Below, one piece after another: positions 49,201 through 60,942 of a stretch of DNA of 64,000 nt (its first letter is position 1; each line of letters begins with the position of its first letter). The position numbers were made by a program, and so were the translations under genes. The DNA lies in contig CM077820.1 in the NCBI GenBank assembly GCA_039720395.1, positions 15,933,661 to 15,997,660 on the forward strand, read 5' to 3'. The DNA comes from Liquidambar formosana. Taxonomy: Eukaryota > Streptophyta > Magnoliopsida > Saxifragales > Altingiaceae. The notes under the pieces are model-generated. The model did no database searches. It was not told where the DNA came from and saw only the letters and a program-made list of their open reading frames with translations.

Positions 49201-52200
49201 AATTTCATTAAATCTTCATGATGGGAATCTTTATTAACTTTTCTTTGCTTAAGGTTTTAAATTGAGTTAAGAATTCTCTGTGCTAGGAATGTATTTCCCC
49301 AGCAACACTTAAAAGAAAAATAGAACAAAAGAAAGAAAAAGGACTAAATCTTAGTAAATTGATCTTGTTCTACGGTTTTTAGCATGCTCTCTAGGCTGAT
49401 ATAGATATATGAAAATGGTATATGCCAATAAAGGTTTTAATATGTCTCTTCTTCTGTTGGTAACGAACAGACCTGGGTTCGACTACTTCATACTCTCATT
49501 TTCGTTCTCCTTCCCTACCGATCCAGCGGTATCAAGCACTTTCAAGCATAAACCAGACCCTTCTCAACACAAGAGCAAATTCAATCGAAACTAACCATTC
49601 TAGAAGTCGATCTCTGGATATTAGAGAAGGGGAAGATGTTTTCAGTTCTGGTCCCAGTAACTCAGATATTGGATATGCAGAGAGTCAGGTCTCTAGTTGT
49701 AGAAGCTTGCTAACAGACGGTTCATGGAGTTCTGATCAAGCTTCCTTCTCAGATGCTCATACAACTTTTTCATCTGAAAGCCAGGTAACATTATTGCCTT
49801 TTGCTATTTTTTATTTATTTATATTATTTAAATGGTTAAGGATGCTTTTCAGCATATTGAGGATAATTTTGCTATGGGTAACCCATTTTGATCCAAAAAT
49901 GCTTATGTGCTGGTTGTTAACCTTGGATCAGAATTGTGCTTGGTGGGAAACTTCCATTTGGTAATTAAATTTTCATAGAGAAATTATATAATGATTAGAA
50001 GGGTAGTTCAGATTTTAAATTTTCAATTGGTAAAAAAATTTAACTTGTGCTGGAATTCATTGCTTGCCTTATAACGGTTATGATTCATGGCCTAACTTAA
50101 TTGGTTAAGATAGCTCATGCTTTTTTGAAGTGTCTTACTAAGAGCATCATAAAATCTATACATTCAGCAACAAGCTATTGTTAAATTTTTGAGTAACTTT
50201 TTTGTTGAGGACTTAGACGGTATGGAACCTGATTTAATGTGCAGTCTGATGCAATTTCTCTTGTTGAGTTTTAATCAGTCAAATGAAAATTTTTTTCTTG
50301 AAAGTAATCATGGGACTTAATCACTAAGTAAAGAGTTCGTAAATTAAAATTCGAATTATCTACGTTGTTGATTTTCCAGAAGTTCAAAATGTTGAGGTTT
50401 ATAAGAATCTTTTATGTGTCATGGAAGTTTAATTAAGGTCCACTAATCTGCAGGTAAACATCAATTTTGAGCTAGAAAAACTGAGAATTGAACTTAGACA
50501 TGTTCGAGGAATGTATGCAATTGCTCAAAGTGAAACAATTGATGCCTCTCGGAAGGTAAGTTTTGTTTTCCCTAATGAAATAAGTGGCAGAACATTGTAT
50601 TTGAACTTCTTGGTTGATATCAGTATGACTAACTTTCTTCTTTTCTTTTCCTTTATTTATTTTGTTTTAATAATATAACTAATTTCAAATTTTAGCTTTA
50701 CTAATTTCATAATTACAACATTCTGCTAAGATGCATTGGCATTTTCCTCACTAATTAGAGTTATTTGTGAAATCCTTGCAAAATTTACCATTTTCTCTGG
50801 CTTCTCTACTTCCTCATGATTTTTTTTCACTAATTTTCCAAATTCCAATGTTTTCTCCGCAATTTTCAGTATTGTTGATATTTATGCACATTGAAGAGTA
50901 ATCAACGCAGTCTTGGACCATTTATGAATTTTTGGAGTAGATTACTAGATGTTTTACGTTCCTTTATTTGTTACTGGTCAAAAGATTAATCTCACTTCAA
51001 TGGGCCATGGCCCCAAATGTAATAGCTGCAAGTTGTTTAATTAACCTAATATATGAACTGTTTTTGGGCTACTAATCACCAATGAACAGCCTCTTAATTT
51101 CAATGAGTGGTCAAAAGATTTTTTGGATCAATGGCAGATATGTCAGTCATACATTCAGAATCCGTTTGTCTAAAGGGTTTCTTTTCAAGAGAAACATGCT
51201 CATGTTCCTTCTTTTTATCAGCAGGTAACCAATTTAAACAAGCGCCGGTTAGAGGAAGCAATCAAGCTCAAGGATATAAACGACAAGGAGGAAAAGGCCA
51301 AAGAATTAGCAGAACAAGAGAAGGAGAAGTATGAAGCTGCGAAAAGAGAAGTTGAGCATGTGAGGGAATGTGCTGAAAGAGAAGCTACACAAAGGAGAGA
51401 AGCGGAGATGAAAGCTGTTCGTGATGCCAAAGAGAAAGAAAAGCTTGAAAATGCCCTTGTGGGTCCTGTGCAGCAATACCAGAAGTTCACATGGGAAGAA
51501 ATTGTGGCTGCTACCTCATCATTTTCTGACAATCTTAAGATTGGAATGGGAGCATATGGAACCGTGTATAAGTGCAGTCTGCATCATACAACTGCTGCAG
51601 TGAAAGTTCTTCACCCAAATGTTGCAAAAGAGGGTCACAAAACCAAGCAATTTCAGCAGGAGGTATGATAATAATGTGAATGCAAAGTCTGAATTAAGTC
51701 CTTTATTAATTCATATGAGCACATTCAAAGAGTAGTGTTCAAGTACTGTGGCTTGTGTTTCTAGGGATCTCTCACTCAAATTGCAGGGTCTTTTATCTCT
51801 ACAGTTTTAATGGCAAACTTCCTGGTTTCATGTTCAAATTTTCGAAGTGTTTAAATACAATGTTCACAGAGAATTTTACGTGTCCTCTAAGCATTTACTT
51901 TTCTGGTCACTTCAGGTTTCCCATTCTTACAGTATGCTTGGTTTTCTAATTATGGAGGTGTACAGTCATCACTTCACCAGAATAACAAGGAACCAACTGT
52001 AAAATGGGAAACCAAAGGTTGCTTCCAACTCAGATTTGAATACTTATCCATCTCACTTATTGGCTTCCAGCTTGAAATCTTGAGCAACATTCGTCATCCC
52101 CATTTACTGCTGCTTCTTGGTGCATGTCCTGATCATGGTTGCCTAGTTTATGAGTACATGGAAAATGGTAGTCTGGATGAGAGGCTGCTCCGGAGGAATA

Positions 52201-53577
52201 ATACACCCCCAATCCCATGGTTTGAGAGGTACCGAATTGCTTGGGAAGTAGCATCTGTACTTGTCTTCCTTCACAACTCAAAGCCAAAACCAATCATCCA
52301 TCGTGATTTAAAACCAGCAAACATCTTGCTTGATCATAACTTTGTGAGCAAGATTGGTGATGTTGGCCTTGCGACAATGCTTCAGACAGACCCTACTTCT
52401 GCCTCCACCATGTACAAGGACACAGGCCCTGTTGGGACGCTTTGCTACATAGATCCTGAATATCAGAGGACTGGGTTAATTTCTCCGAAATCCGATGTTT
52501 ATGCTTTTGGGATGGTGATTTTGCAATTGTTGACTGCAAGGCCGGCCATAGCACTAACTCACATAGTGGAAACAGCTGTAGATGATGGTAATGTAATAGA
52601 GATCCTGGATCCGGAGGCTGGGCAATGGCCAATTGAAGAGACAATGGAGTTGGCTAAATTGGGACTGAGCTGTGCAGAGATTCGTCGTAGAGACAGGCCT
52701 GATTTGAAAGATCAAGTACTTCCTGCGCTGAAGAGATTAAAAGAGGCTGCTGATATGGCCCGAGATGTATCTTCTAGTCTTCAATTGGCACCTCCTAATC
52801 ACTTCATCTGCCCAATACTTAAGGTATGCCTGCAGTATCTTTCTACTGGCTATATTCGTAGATCCTGTTCCACATATTAAACTTTTTTCTTTTAGTGAGA
52901 GAGATTAAAAATAAAATAAAATTCTCTGATGATTTGAGAATTGAGATATAAAAATGTGGATTCTGGAAACGTTTCCACAATTATTCTACTTTCATATTCA
53001 GAGCAGAAGATGGTAGATTGTTGGAAACAATGTCTTTGTTTTCCAAAATGAAAGAAGATTATACTCTTTCTTGAGAAGTCCCAAAATATGGGCTGGCTAT
53101 ACAACCCCCATAATAGGATATCCACTGCTTTGGTCTGGCTTTACTTATTAGAATTTTCTCTCTCTCTCTCTCTCTCTACATGTATATATATAATACCTTT
53201 AAGATTCCATCTTCTTTCCTGTTTACTCCACTGTCCTAGTAACCTATAGAAAAGCATATATGGGAGAACATTTTTCTTTTGTAACCGGATCTTTACTCGT
53301 CTATGGTGGAATTGATTATTTCTTTTTATCCATCTTCTCCATACAAGTTCCTCATATTAATTTAAAAATGGTATGCTATTTGTTTCTGTAACAGGAAGCA
53401 ATGGACGACCCTTGTGTCGCTGCGGATGGATACACTTATGACCGCAAGGCAATTGAGAAATGGCTCGAAGAGAATGATAAATCGCCAATGACAAATTTGC
53501 CATTGCCAAATAAGAATCTAATTCCAAATTACACACTTCTTTCTGCAATTGCGGAGTGGAAGTCCAGAAGACAATGA
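42317..53577 (+). CDS. USP-kinase-U-box protein (plant U-box RLCK), nine exons
   Basis: A cytoplasmic protein that combines a Ser/Thr kinase with an E3 ubiquitin-ligase U-box, like Arabidopsis PUB34/35/51/52. Exons: 42317 (or 42437)-42638, 43325-43446, 43553-43674, 46616-46815, 49471-49784, 50454-50555, 51225-51662, 52071-52823, 53395-53577; all phases join. Numbered from Met 42437 (811 aa): USP domain about 20-200 (VIVAVAINGERKSKYVVRWA), Ser-rich linker 200-320, coiled coil about 320-425 (Glu/Lys/Arg-rich, ELEKLRIELRHV), kinase about 440-730 with P-loop GMGAYGTVYK, VAVK-type Lys in AAVKVL, HRDLKPANIL and DVG in place of DFG, then the U-box 743-811 (NHFICPIL, DPCVAADGYTYDRKAIEKWL). DVG is usual in this subfamily, so the kinase need not be dead. 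Met 42317 adds 40 residues and follows an in-frame TGA; Met 42437 gives the more typical N-terminus. No lesion found. Confidence 0.93.
43188..43242 (+). repeat. T run joined to a 28-base G run in intron 1 of the kinase gene
   Basis: T-rich sequence ends in 14 T (43201-43214), followed at once by 28 G (43215-43242). A G run of this length can form a G-quadruplex. It lies about 80 bases before the exon 2 acceptor. Confidence 0.85.
48107..48653 (+). mobile_element. Solo LTR, 547 bp, with 5-bp target-site duplication
   Basis: Begins TGTTAAGCC and ends TTCTAACA, giving the TGTTA/TAACA inverted dinucleotide-type ends of an LTR. It is flanked by the perfect direct repeat CATCC (48102-48106 and 48654-48658). 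The internal phrase TGTGGTTCGGAAAACTCGCC is typical of plant LTRs. There is no internal retrotransposon DNA, so it is a solo LTR left by unequal recombination. It lies in the 2.65-kb intron between exons 4 and 5 of the U-box kinase gene, on the same strand as drawn. Confidence 0.88.
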
Positions 53578-54989
53578 CACTCTATATTATGTTCAGGTTA
53601 ACATTGATGTGATTGTTTCTCTGAGGAAGCCTTTAGTGCATTTAGTAGTAGTGTGTTAGATACTATATTATACATGGTTCCTTGGATTTGATGTGGGTTT
53701 TGTTTCAGATATGAAAGAGGAATTTGTAAAGTTTGAAGAAATGGGTAATTGTATATAATCTGAGACTATATGAACATGATGGAGTGGGATATCCAAGTAG
53801 ATATAACATTAGAAAAGCATTCTATAGTGCAAGCACCTAAGAGATATTATGATGGTCAAATTAGTTTCCATCTGCACACACTATTTTTCAAGAGCCATTA
53901 CATTAGTTCTTGGACTTTGAATCGTGGTATTACAAGGAAGAACTATAGTCGTCATTATTTTGATTCAAAATGAATTATGGGTCGTACATGAAAGTTAAAC
54001 TTGTGCTTGAAGCATACTTAGATAGGGCGACACTCCTATAGACTCGTGACAGCAAGCCAAGTGCATTTTTAGAGTTTCTTCTCCTATAAGTAACCGTGGA
54101 TCTAATTTGGTGTGCTATGGGCGTTGTATATAGTTTATAATACACTTTCAATTATGGATTTTGGTGGTTGAAAATATAGTTTTGCAATGTCATCACTTTC
54201 ACAAATGAGAGTAGGTAATGAACTAGTAAGTGATATTGGTGGTCCAAAGGTTAACAGTCTGCCATGACCAAAGGTAGACAAAAACACTATTGAGTTTAAT
54301 TTTTCTTTTTGCCGGGTATTTTTATTTTTAAATTTTTTTAACAAGGGTGTCCGAGACTTTGACTCCGACTAATTCTTTGGGCACGTGCAATCCCTCTTTT
54401 CACACACATTGGGTGATTAATTACTAGGCCGTTTAGGCCCTGGGTAATCCCAACAATGCTTTCTCTTATTAAGACTTGACTTGTCACCAAAATAACATTT
54501 TTAACATGGTAATTATTTGAGAACAACAAGAGTTAGTGAATGACAGACCGGATTAGTAAAAGTGGAAGGAGGGAAGATTAAACGGGCAAGAGAGATCTGA
54601 TCAACTACCTCGATCAAAGGTAGTGTATATATCATAATATAAAAAAAACCCACAGCCACCACCCCACTTTGCATATGATATGCTTTATTAAGTATATATG
54701 TCCCTATGGTTGCTTTAATGCCATGATAGGGGCCTTCTAGGACAGTCATTCCATAATGCTCCTAATTTTTCTTTTATTTCGATCAGAAACATTTAAAATT
54801 TACTCTTTCAGCGTTATCCTCTTGCACTCCTTTAGCAAAGTAAACTTTGTTGCTCCTTATGGCATCAATAGTCCTAAGCACTGGGGAGATTTATTGACTT
54901 CCCAAATTCCAATTTCTTCCCAAATCTGAAATTACCTAAGAGGTTTCAACTTCATGTTCCTATCTCAAATTACCTATTTTTGAGTAATA

Positions 54990-55020
<31 letters not shown>

Positions 55021-55200
55021 TGAGTAGGGATATCTTAGGCGGCTAGGCCTTACACCTGTCGAGATTTCAACTGAAATTAAATTGAAATTATTAGACTATG
55101 TTTAGTTCACTTAATTTCGGCCATTGCAATCATTATTAGTTTATTACTTTATAATGAATTCCCTTCTCTTTTCTGTTTATGTAAGAGGAGATATATTAAT
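53578..55200. other. Spacer with a dispersed repeat fragment
   Basis: No gene is seen. The first ~200 bp is probably the kinase 3' UTR. At 54340-54500 the words TAACAAGGGTGTCCGAG, GACTAATTCTTTGGGCAC and CAATCCCTC parallel 31207-31400. A TTA array is at 54991-55018. Confidence 0.5.
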
Positions 55201-55204
55201 TTAA

Positions 55205-55930
55205 ATATAGAAAATGAAAGTAAAAAAGAAAATTCCGGAAAGGGTTATTGAACCAACAAGTCCAACATACGTTCAAGGAAATGGGCAACAAGGAAACTTT
55301 TTGCTCTTCTATGTAGTGGAGACGAGTTTTCTGTCAAACTACAAAACAAGACACTACGATTATAGAGAGAGAATTTAGAGAGAGAAAGTGTAGAGAGGGA
55401 GAGAAGGGGGTTTGACCGTATTTATTTGGGGAATATCTTTCATTGCCTGGAAGGGATGCCAGTGAAAGCGACCAAGTAGAGAGGTTGTGAGCAAGACCGC
55501 AAGAGAGAGGTGCTTCAAAGGTTGATTGTTTACCCTATTTTGAAAGGGTGATGTTATTGGACCTCTAACCTCGATCTGTTACAACAGTTTTTTATGTCAC
55601 ATCATAAATGTGCTTTTGAAGGTCTTAAAGCGTCAAAATGCATTTCCTACAGTTTCATGATTAGCCACCTAACCAAAAAATAAAAAAGAACGAAAATAAA
55701 AAAGAAGATGATGACTAGCTATTGAGGTATGCTAAGAAGATATATATATATATATATATAGGATGATGATCAGGTAAGCACATGCTGATATAACTTATGT
55801 CAAAACCTGCATTGGGAGTTGTATCTTGTGCATTAGTAGAATGTGAGGTGTATTAAATCAATGCAAGGGGTACAACCCCCAATGCATAGTGCTGATGTAA
55901 CTTATATCAGCACGTGCTGATGGGATCACC

Positions 55931-55974
<44 letters not shown>

Positions 55975-56060
55975 GGAATCTAAGTAATAAAATTTCAGGA
56001 TAATTTTTTTTAATGAAATTACCAACACAAAAAAAAAAAAAAAAAAAAAAGTTAATGAAA
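55205..56060 (+). repeat. Duplicated segment, copy 1 (pairs with 60340-60942)
   Basis: Shared in order with the downstream copy: GCTCTTCTATG, TGGAGACGAG, GAGAGGGAGAGAAGGGGGTT, TATGTCACATCAT, AGTAATAAAATTT, then AATGAAATTACC followed by an A run. This copy contains the MITE 55761-55941 that the other lacks. Confidence 0.7.
55761..55941. mobile_element. Foldback MITE (ACACGTGTTGAT family), copy 3
   Basis: The arms AAGCACATGCTGATATAACT, GCATTGGGAGTTGTA and TACAACCCCCAATGC, AACTTATATCAGCACGTGCT are inverted repeats of each other. It is flanked on both sides by TA arrays (55739-55760, 55936-55972). It is absent from the duplicated segment at 60340-60942, which gives an empty-site comparison. Confidence 0.75.
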
Positions 56061-56099
56061 AACACACTCCCACCTTCCTTCTATTTGTGGCATGGCCAG

Positions 56100-56600
56100 T
56101 TTAAGCTCCAGCTGAAGGGGCTAGCCACCAACGCATTTATTAAATGAACAAAAATATTATCATCTTATTAATTTATTAAATGAGTTTAGCATAATTTTAA
56201 ATTTAGGCTCATTTAATAAATGAGCCAAATTCAAATAAACCCAAAATTGTTTTGATAGGACTCTTGAACAAGTTTGCATATAGCTTGTGAACTAGCTTTG
56301 AAATTAGTATTATTATTATAATCTTATATTACCTTGCATTCTAAATACATACTTTATATGTCTTGACCCTTGATAAGGCTGCAAATGACTCAATTTGTTT
56401 GTGAACACCTCATAAAGAAGTTTGGAAAGGGTTTGTTTGAACTCATTCATTTATTCGAAGAGCTAAGCTCAAGTCAACAAAGGCTCAGCTCGGCATATAA
56501 CAAGCTTGAGCTTATTAGCTCAATCAGCTCAAACTTTAAACATTCAAGATTTTAAATGAGCCAAGCTCAAATACCACAAAGCTCATCTTGGCTATTTGGG
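56100..56600. repeat. Dispersed 'GAGCTTGAGCTCGGC' repeat, fragment 3
   Basis: A region with many AGCTCAA/GAGCC words, including GGCTCAGCTCGGCAT and CAAGCTTGAGCTTATTAGCT, resembling 26870-27050 and 28215-28345. Non-coding. Confidence 0.45.
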
Positions 56601-56647
56601 CTCATATCTTTTGCTTACGTATATCAACAATGCAAGAAAAGATTTTT

Positions 56648-58037
56648 GGGAAAATTACACTTTGCCCCTCCTCATCTCTAGGCCAAAATCACTTTTCCCC
56701 CCTTATCTACAAAATCCTACAAATAACTCCCCAAATTATTGGAAATTAACACTTTTCACCAAACCGTTAACTTGTCGTGAGAAAATTAACAGTAAGCATC
56801 ATGTGCAATGCATGTGATATAGGGTTTGCCCATTTGTTACCGAAAATGCCCTTTTTAGGGCTCATGTGCTATCCCTTACCCTTACACACTTTGACCACCA
56901 GTCCTTACGTGGCAGTTGATGTGGCTGCCACACGCCTGCTTTGCTGGAGAAATAGGACAGCATGTCATCTCCCTCCTTTCCCCCTTCTGTCAAACAAACC
57001 CAGAAGTCATCGTCCAATGACATCCGCATGGCCCCCCTTTCTCCTTCTCCATCTAGTCCAAAGAGGATTCCATTTTATTCGGTGATGAAACCCCATCTCT
57101 AGATGACGTTGGCCATGGCAGCATCTCCATGCCAACGGACTCCATTTTTTCCGGTCAGGGGCATGAAGTGTGAACAAGGTGATTAAAAAAAAGTTACAGA
57201 TCTGTTGATGAGGAGGGGAGGGCGTCGATCTGCCAAGAACCCATGCCTAACTCTCGTGGCACGTTTGTTGCTAGTGACGAAAAAGAGGAACGCCGGCGAC
57301 GATGAACGGTAGGAGGCTTTAGGATTTCACACTCAAGCCCTAGATCTAAACGTTGACGATGACGAATGGTAGGAGGCTTTAGGATTTCACACTCAAGCCC
57401 TAGATCTAAACTGTCACTCCCTCAAGCCCTAGATTTGAAAACCATGGCAGTTCTCTCTCTATTCATGACGGCTCTCTCTCCATAATAGCTTAAGCTTGTT
57501 TGATCATTTGATCATTTTCTTGATGCTTAACTTCTCTTGTGACGCCAACAATGGTTGTGCCAGTCACCGGCAATGGAGGTAAGATGCCGGCATGTGTGTT
57601 GGAATGTCCGACAACATCCTTCGCCCCCTTTCTCTCTCTACATATTTTCTGGCAATGAGGTTTAGATTCGGCAAAGGGTCGGTACCCTCCATTCCCAATC
57701 GAACCGTCATCTCTAGATGACGTCAGCCATGGCAGCATCTCCACGCCAACGGACTCCACTTTTTCCGGTGAGAGACATGAAGTTGCTCTAGAAGCTTCCT
57801 TGGGAAGCTTTTAAACAGCTGGATAATACAGGAGGAAACAAAGCGGGGCATTTATGTCATTTTGCATTTTCAGCTATAAAAATCTAAAGGGTATTATTGT
57901 CATTTCGTTCATTTCGTTAACAGCGTCCATCCATAATCAATTTCCAATAATTTATGGGGCTATTTGTAGGATTTTGTAGATGAGGGGGGAAAAGTGATTT
58001 TGGCCTAAAGATGAGGGGGGCAAAGTGTAATTTTCCC
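56648..58037. mobile_element. Mutator-like element with long TIRs, 1,390 bp
   Basis: Inverted ends of about 95-100 bp: the left starts GGGAAAATTACACTTTGCCC and the right end, reverse-complemented, starts with the same 20 bases; identity stays high through TACAAAATCCTACAAATA. The flanking direct repeat AAGATTTTT is perfect over 9 bp (56639-56647, 58038-58046), the Mutator-superfamily signature. There is no transposase frame. The interior is clearly more GC-rich than the host DNA and holds a ~75-bp direct repeat (57094 and 57708) and a 60-bp-period tandem pair (57301 and 57361). It may carry captured gene pieces (Pack-MULE type), but I recognise no parent gene in its reading frames. Confidence 0.92.
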
Positions 58038-58247
58038 AAGATTTTTTGAAAGGATTTCTATTTAGATCAATTTGAAACAAAATAATTAGGAAATCAACGA
58101 CAATATTAACAAATAGGCTAACGAAAAGGAAAAGGAAAAGGAAAAAAGAAGGGATGGAGAGAGAACGGGCGGGGGGAAGTCGTTGTGGCTAAAACAAATA
58201 CCAATTTAAAATGAAAGTTTTCACATGGAACCCTCATTATATTTATC

Positions 58248-58970
58248 AGGGGACCACCGTTGTTATGACATTCCATATACAATCTCACTATGGGTGTTGA
58301 TAGTGTGACTCTCCAATCATGCGACTTGCTCTAAACTTCTTTTTTATTTTTATTTTTTATTATTACAGATGGAATTGTGATTTTATCCCCTCCGCTGTGC
58401 ACCTTTTATGACCTTTTGCATGATTTGGTTAATGCGTTGTGTTAGCATCATTAAAATCATGTCAGAATTACCAATTAATTAGTATTGTTTAATGTGTCCT
58501 TTTCCTTAAAAGATCAACTTATTTAAAAGATTTTTTGACCATTTGATTAAAACTACTTGTATTGCTTTTTTTACACGTGGGTTATATTTTCATAAAAAAA
58601 TTTTGAAATTTTTTTATTTATATTTTATCAAATAATTTTCATATTACAATCCATATAATTACATCTTATACCAACTCCCATGAGGGGACCACCATCATTA
58701 ATCGTAACTTCCCCCATAGTCTTACTATGTGCATGTGTTTGACAAGCACTGTAATGGTCTCCAAACATGTGAAAGGTCGGAGATCGTTCCCTCTGCTATG
58801 CCCCTTTTCATGACCCTTTGCATGAATAAGCTATGTGAGGGTAGTAAATATCACATCAGAACTACCAATTAAGGTCTTTAATTTGCTTAATTGTGTCTTA
58901 TCTTTAAAAGATCAATTCATTTAAAAATGGTTTTGACCATTTGATCAATACTACTTTTTTCCACCAGATG
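58248..58970. repeat. Diverged tandem duplication of ~300 bp
   Basis: The unit at about 58248-58570 and that at 58684-58960 share in order GGGGACCACC, TATGACCTTTTGCATGA or its variant, ATCATGTCAGAATTACCAAT, AAAAGATCAA and TTTTGACCATTTGAT. Substitutions are many, so the duplication is old. No coding sequence seen. Confidence 0.65.
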
Positions 58971-59174
58971 GTATCAAAAGTTTGATCACATTTCAAATTA
59001 CTTGGTTAGAGTTTAATTAATTGAATAGATCCTAATAATATATATTTTGCTAATGATGGAACAAATCATGCATATAGAAGAGACATGAAAGTAGAACGTG
59101 AAGGAACAATAGTGAACATGGCTAGGGCATACAGAACAATGACTGAAGTCAAATTAATACTCAAATATTAAATA

Positions 59175-59417
59175 CTCTCTCCATTCCTAAATAAGTGTCC
59201 TACTTTCCTTTTTGGGATGTTTCAAAATAATTGTCCTATTTCAAAAGTCAATGGTCATTTTTGATTCATTCCCTAAAATACCTTAAAAAGGTATTCTCAC
59301 TTTTTCTAATGTTTTTACACACTTGAGGGCAAAGTTGGAATTTCAAAACATATTAATAGGGTTTTCTTAAAAAAACATGTTTTTTCAAAGGAGACACTTA
59401 ATTTGGAACGGAGGGAG
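59175..59417. mobile_element. Stowaway-type MITE, 243 bp
   Basis: The left end CTCTCTCCATTCCTAAATAA and the right end, reverse-complemented CTCCCTCCGTTCCAAATTAA, are terminal inverted repeats of the Stowaway (Tc1/mariner) family. A TA duplication flanks it (59173-59174, 59418-59419). The subterminal AGTGTCCTACTTT and its counterpart are also typical. Confidence 0.9.
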
Positions 59418-59799
59418 TATATAAATATCACAATATCATCTTTGTATGTCAACTCATAACTTGAACATGCATCAAACTTTCAGTACGGCATAATACTAAC
59501 GAGTATTCAGTACTAACATAAATCAAGCATTTTTTTTTAAATTTTTTTTTATATAATTCTATACTATATACTCTCATGTTTTTTTCATCTTCTCTTCCTC
59601 ATCTCAATCTCTAAATTTTTATTTTGCTAATACCATACTTAGTAGCCTACGCATCATGCTCTTTTTGGCAGTGCTCGACTACTTCAGCGTTGGTCTTGCA
59701 ACGGGTGCCGCATGAAGATCAACACCAACTATGCTGAATCTAGAAGCTTCTCCATTCTTCTTCTTCTCTTTACCACCATTCTCGTTCTCCAGATCTCTC

Positions 59800-60192
59800 T
59801 CCTTCCCTCTTTGTTTCTTCCTTCTTCTCTCTAGAACCTTCATGCTCCATTGCCATTCTTGAGGTATCTAAGAGCTTCCAACAACAAAGAACCGACTTGC
59901 TTATGTCGGTGACCAACGGGTATAAATAGGGAGCATGGCTCCCATTTTGGGTGTACAAGTAAGAGCAATTGTGAGTGTTATCATAAGTTAGTCTTGGGTG
60001 TTCTTGAGTGTAGCATAGTTGTGTGTGAGTTCCTAGTGTGTATAGCAAGTGTAGACAAATAGTGTGTGAGTGAGGTGTCCTATTTATATAGTTACTTTCC
60101 TTGTGAGTGGTTGTGAGGTATTTGTGTAAAGTGCATTTCATACACAATAAATGAAAGAGTTATTTTTACGATTCCGTTGCGTTATACTCAAC
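59800..60192 (+). mobile_element. LTR-like fragment with TATA box and poly-A signal
   Basis: GGGTATAAATAGGGAGC (TATA box at 59931-59939) is followed by about 210 bp of GT-rich leader and then ACACAATAAATGAAAG (AATAAA at 60144). The sequence ends near CTCAACA. This promoter-leader-signal order is the U3-R-U5 layout of an LTR. I could not find a TG start with a matching target-site duplication, so it may be a fragment. No coding frame follows. Confidence 0.45.
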
Positions 60193-60339
60193 ACCGCATT
60201 TCCTGCACTTGAATTTCAAGCTCCTACGCTTTTTGTTATGCTCATTCATTGGGCTCTCTCTTATGAGGTCCTTCTTGCAGATATAACAGTAGTTCTCTAT
60301 TCACTTCTCTGAAGGCATCTTCCAAGGATCACTGAAAAG

Positions 60340-60942
60340 AAATATAAACAGATAAGTACAACATCAATGAGAAAAATACCAAAAAATTATGGAAAAGAGA
60401 GAGAACAGAAAAAAAAGAATATTGAACTGATAAGATCAACACTAACAAAAGAAACTAGTGTAGCTCTTCTATGCCAGTGGAGACAAGCGATAAAGAGAAT
60501 TTACAGAGAAAATGTAGAGAGAAAAAGTGTAGGGAGAGGGAGAGAAGGGGGTTTGACAGTATTACAATGGGTAATGCATGCTATTGGCATGGACCTCTGA
60601 CCTTTGATAATTTCAGAGTACTTCTTATGTCACATCATGAAAGTTTATTTTTGGAAGGCTATCTAGAGAGATGCAAAAGCATTTCGTAACCAAGAAATAA
60701 AAAAAAAAACTAATCCCTTGTTTTTGGCCAATAGTAAAAAAATAAAAAAATACCGAGTAAAAAAAGAAGATGACTGGCTACCTTTGCTTCCTTGTTGTAT
60801 GTCAAGAAGGTCATCAACTAATCCCCTTGTTTTTGGCCAATAGTGAAACCTATATCCACATATATGTAATGGTATTCAAGTAATAAAATTTTGATGGCAT
60901 AATTTGTCAATGAAATTACCCTCCAAAAAAAAAAAAAAAAAG
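60340..60942 (+). repeat. Duplicated segment, copy 2 (pairs with 55205-56060)
   Basis: Same order of motifs as copy 1, same orientation, about 5 kb apart. It also contains an internal 109-bp-spaced direct repeat of ATCCCTTGTTTTTGGCCAAT (60713) with one extra base in the second (60822). The shared part stops at the A run, where the element end at 60943 begins. Confidence 0.65.

Noticed and set aside
59770..60147. A 125-aa minus-strand frame
   Set aside because: Falls in an LTR-like stretch read on the opposite strand; His/Thr-rich by GT repeat content.
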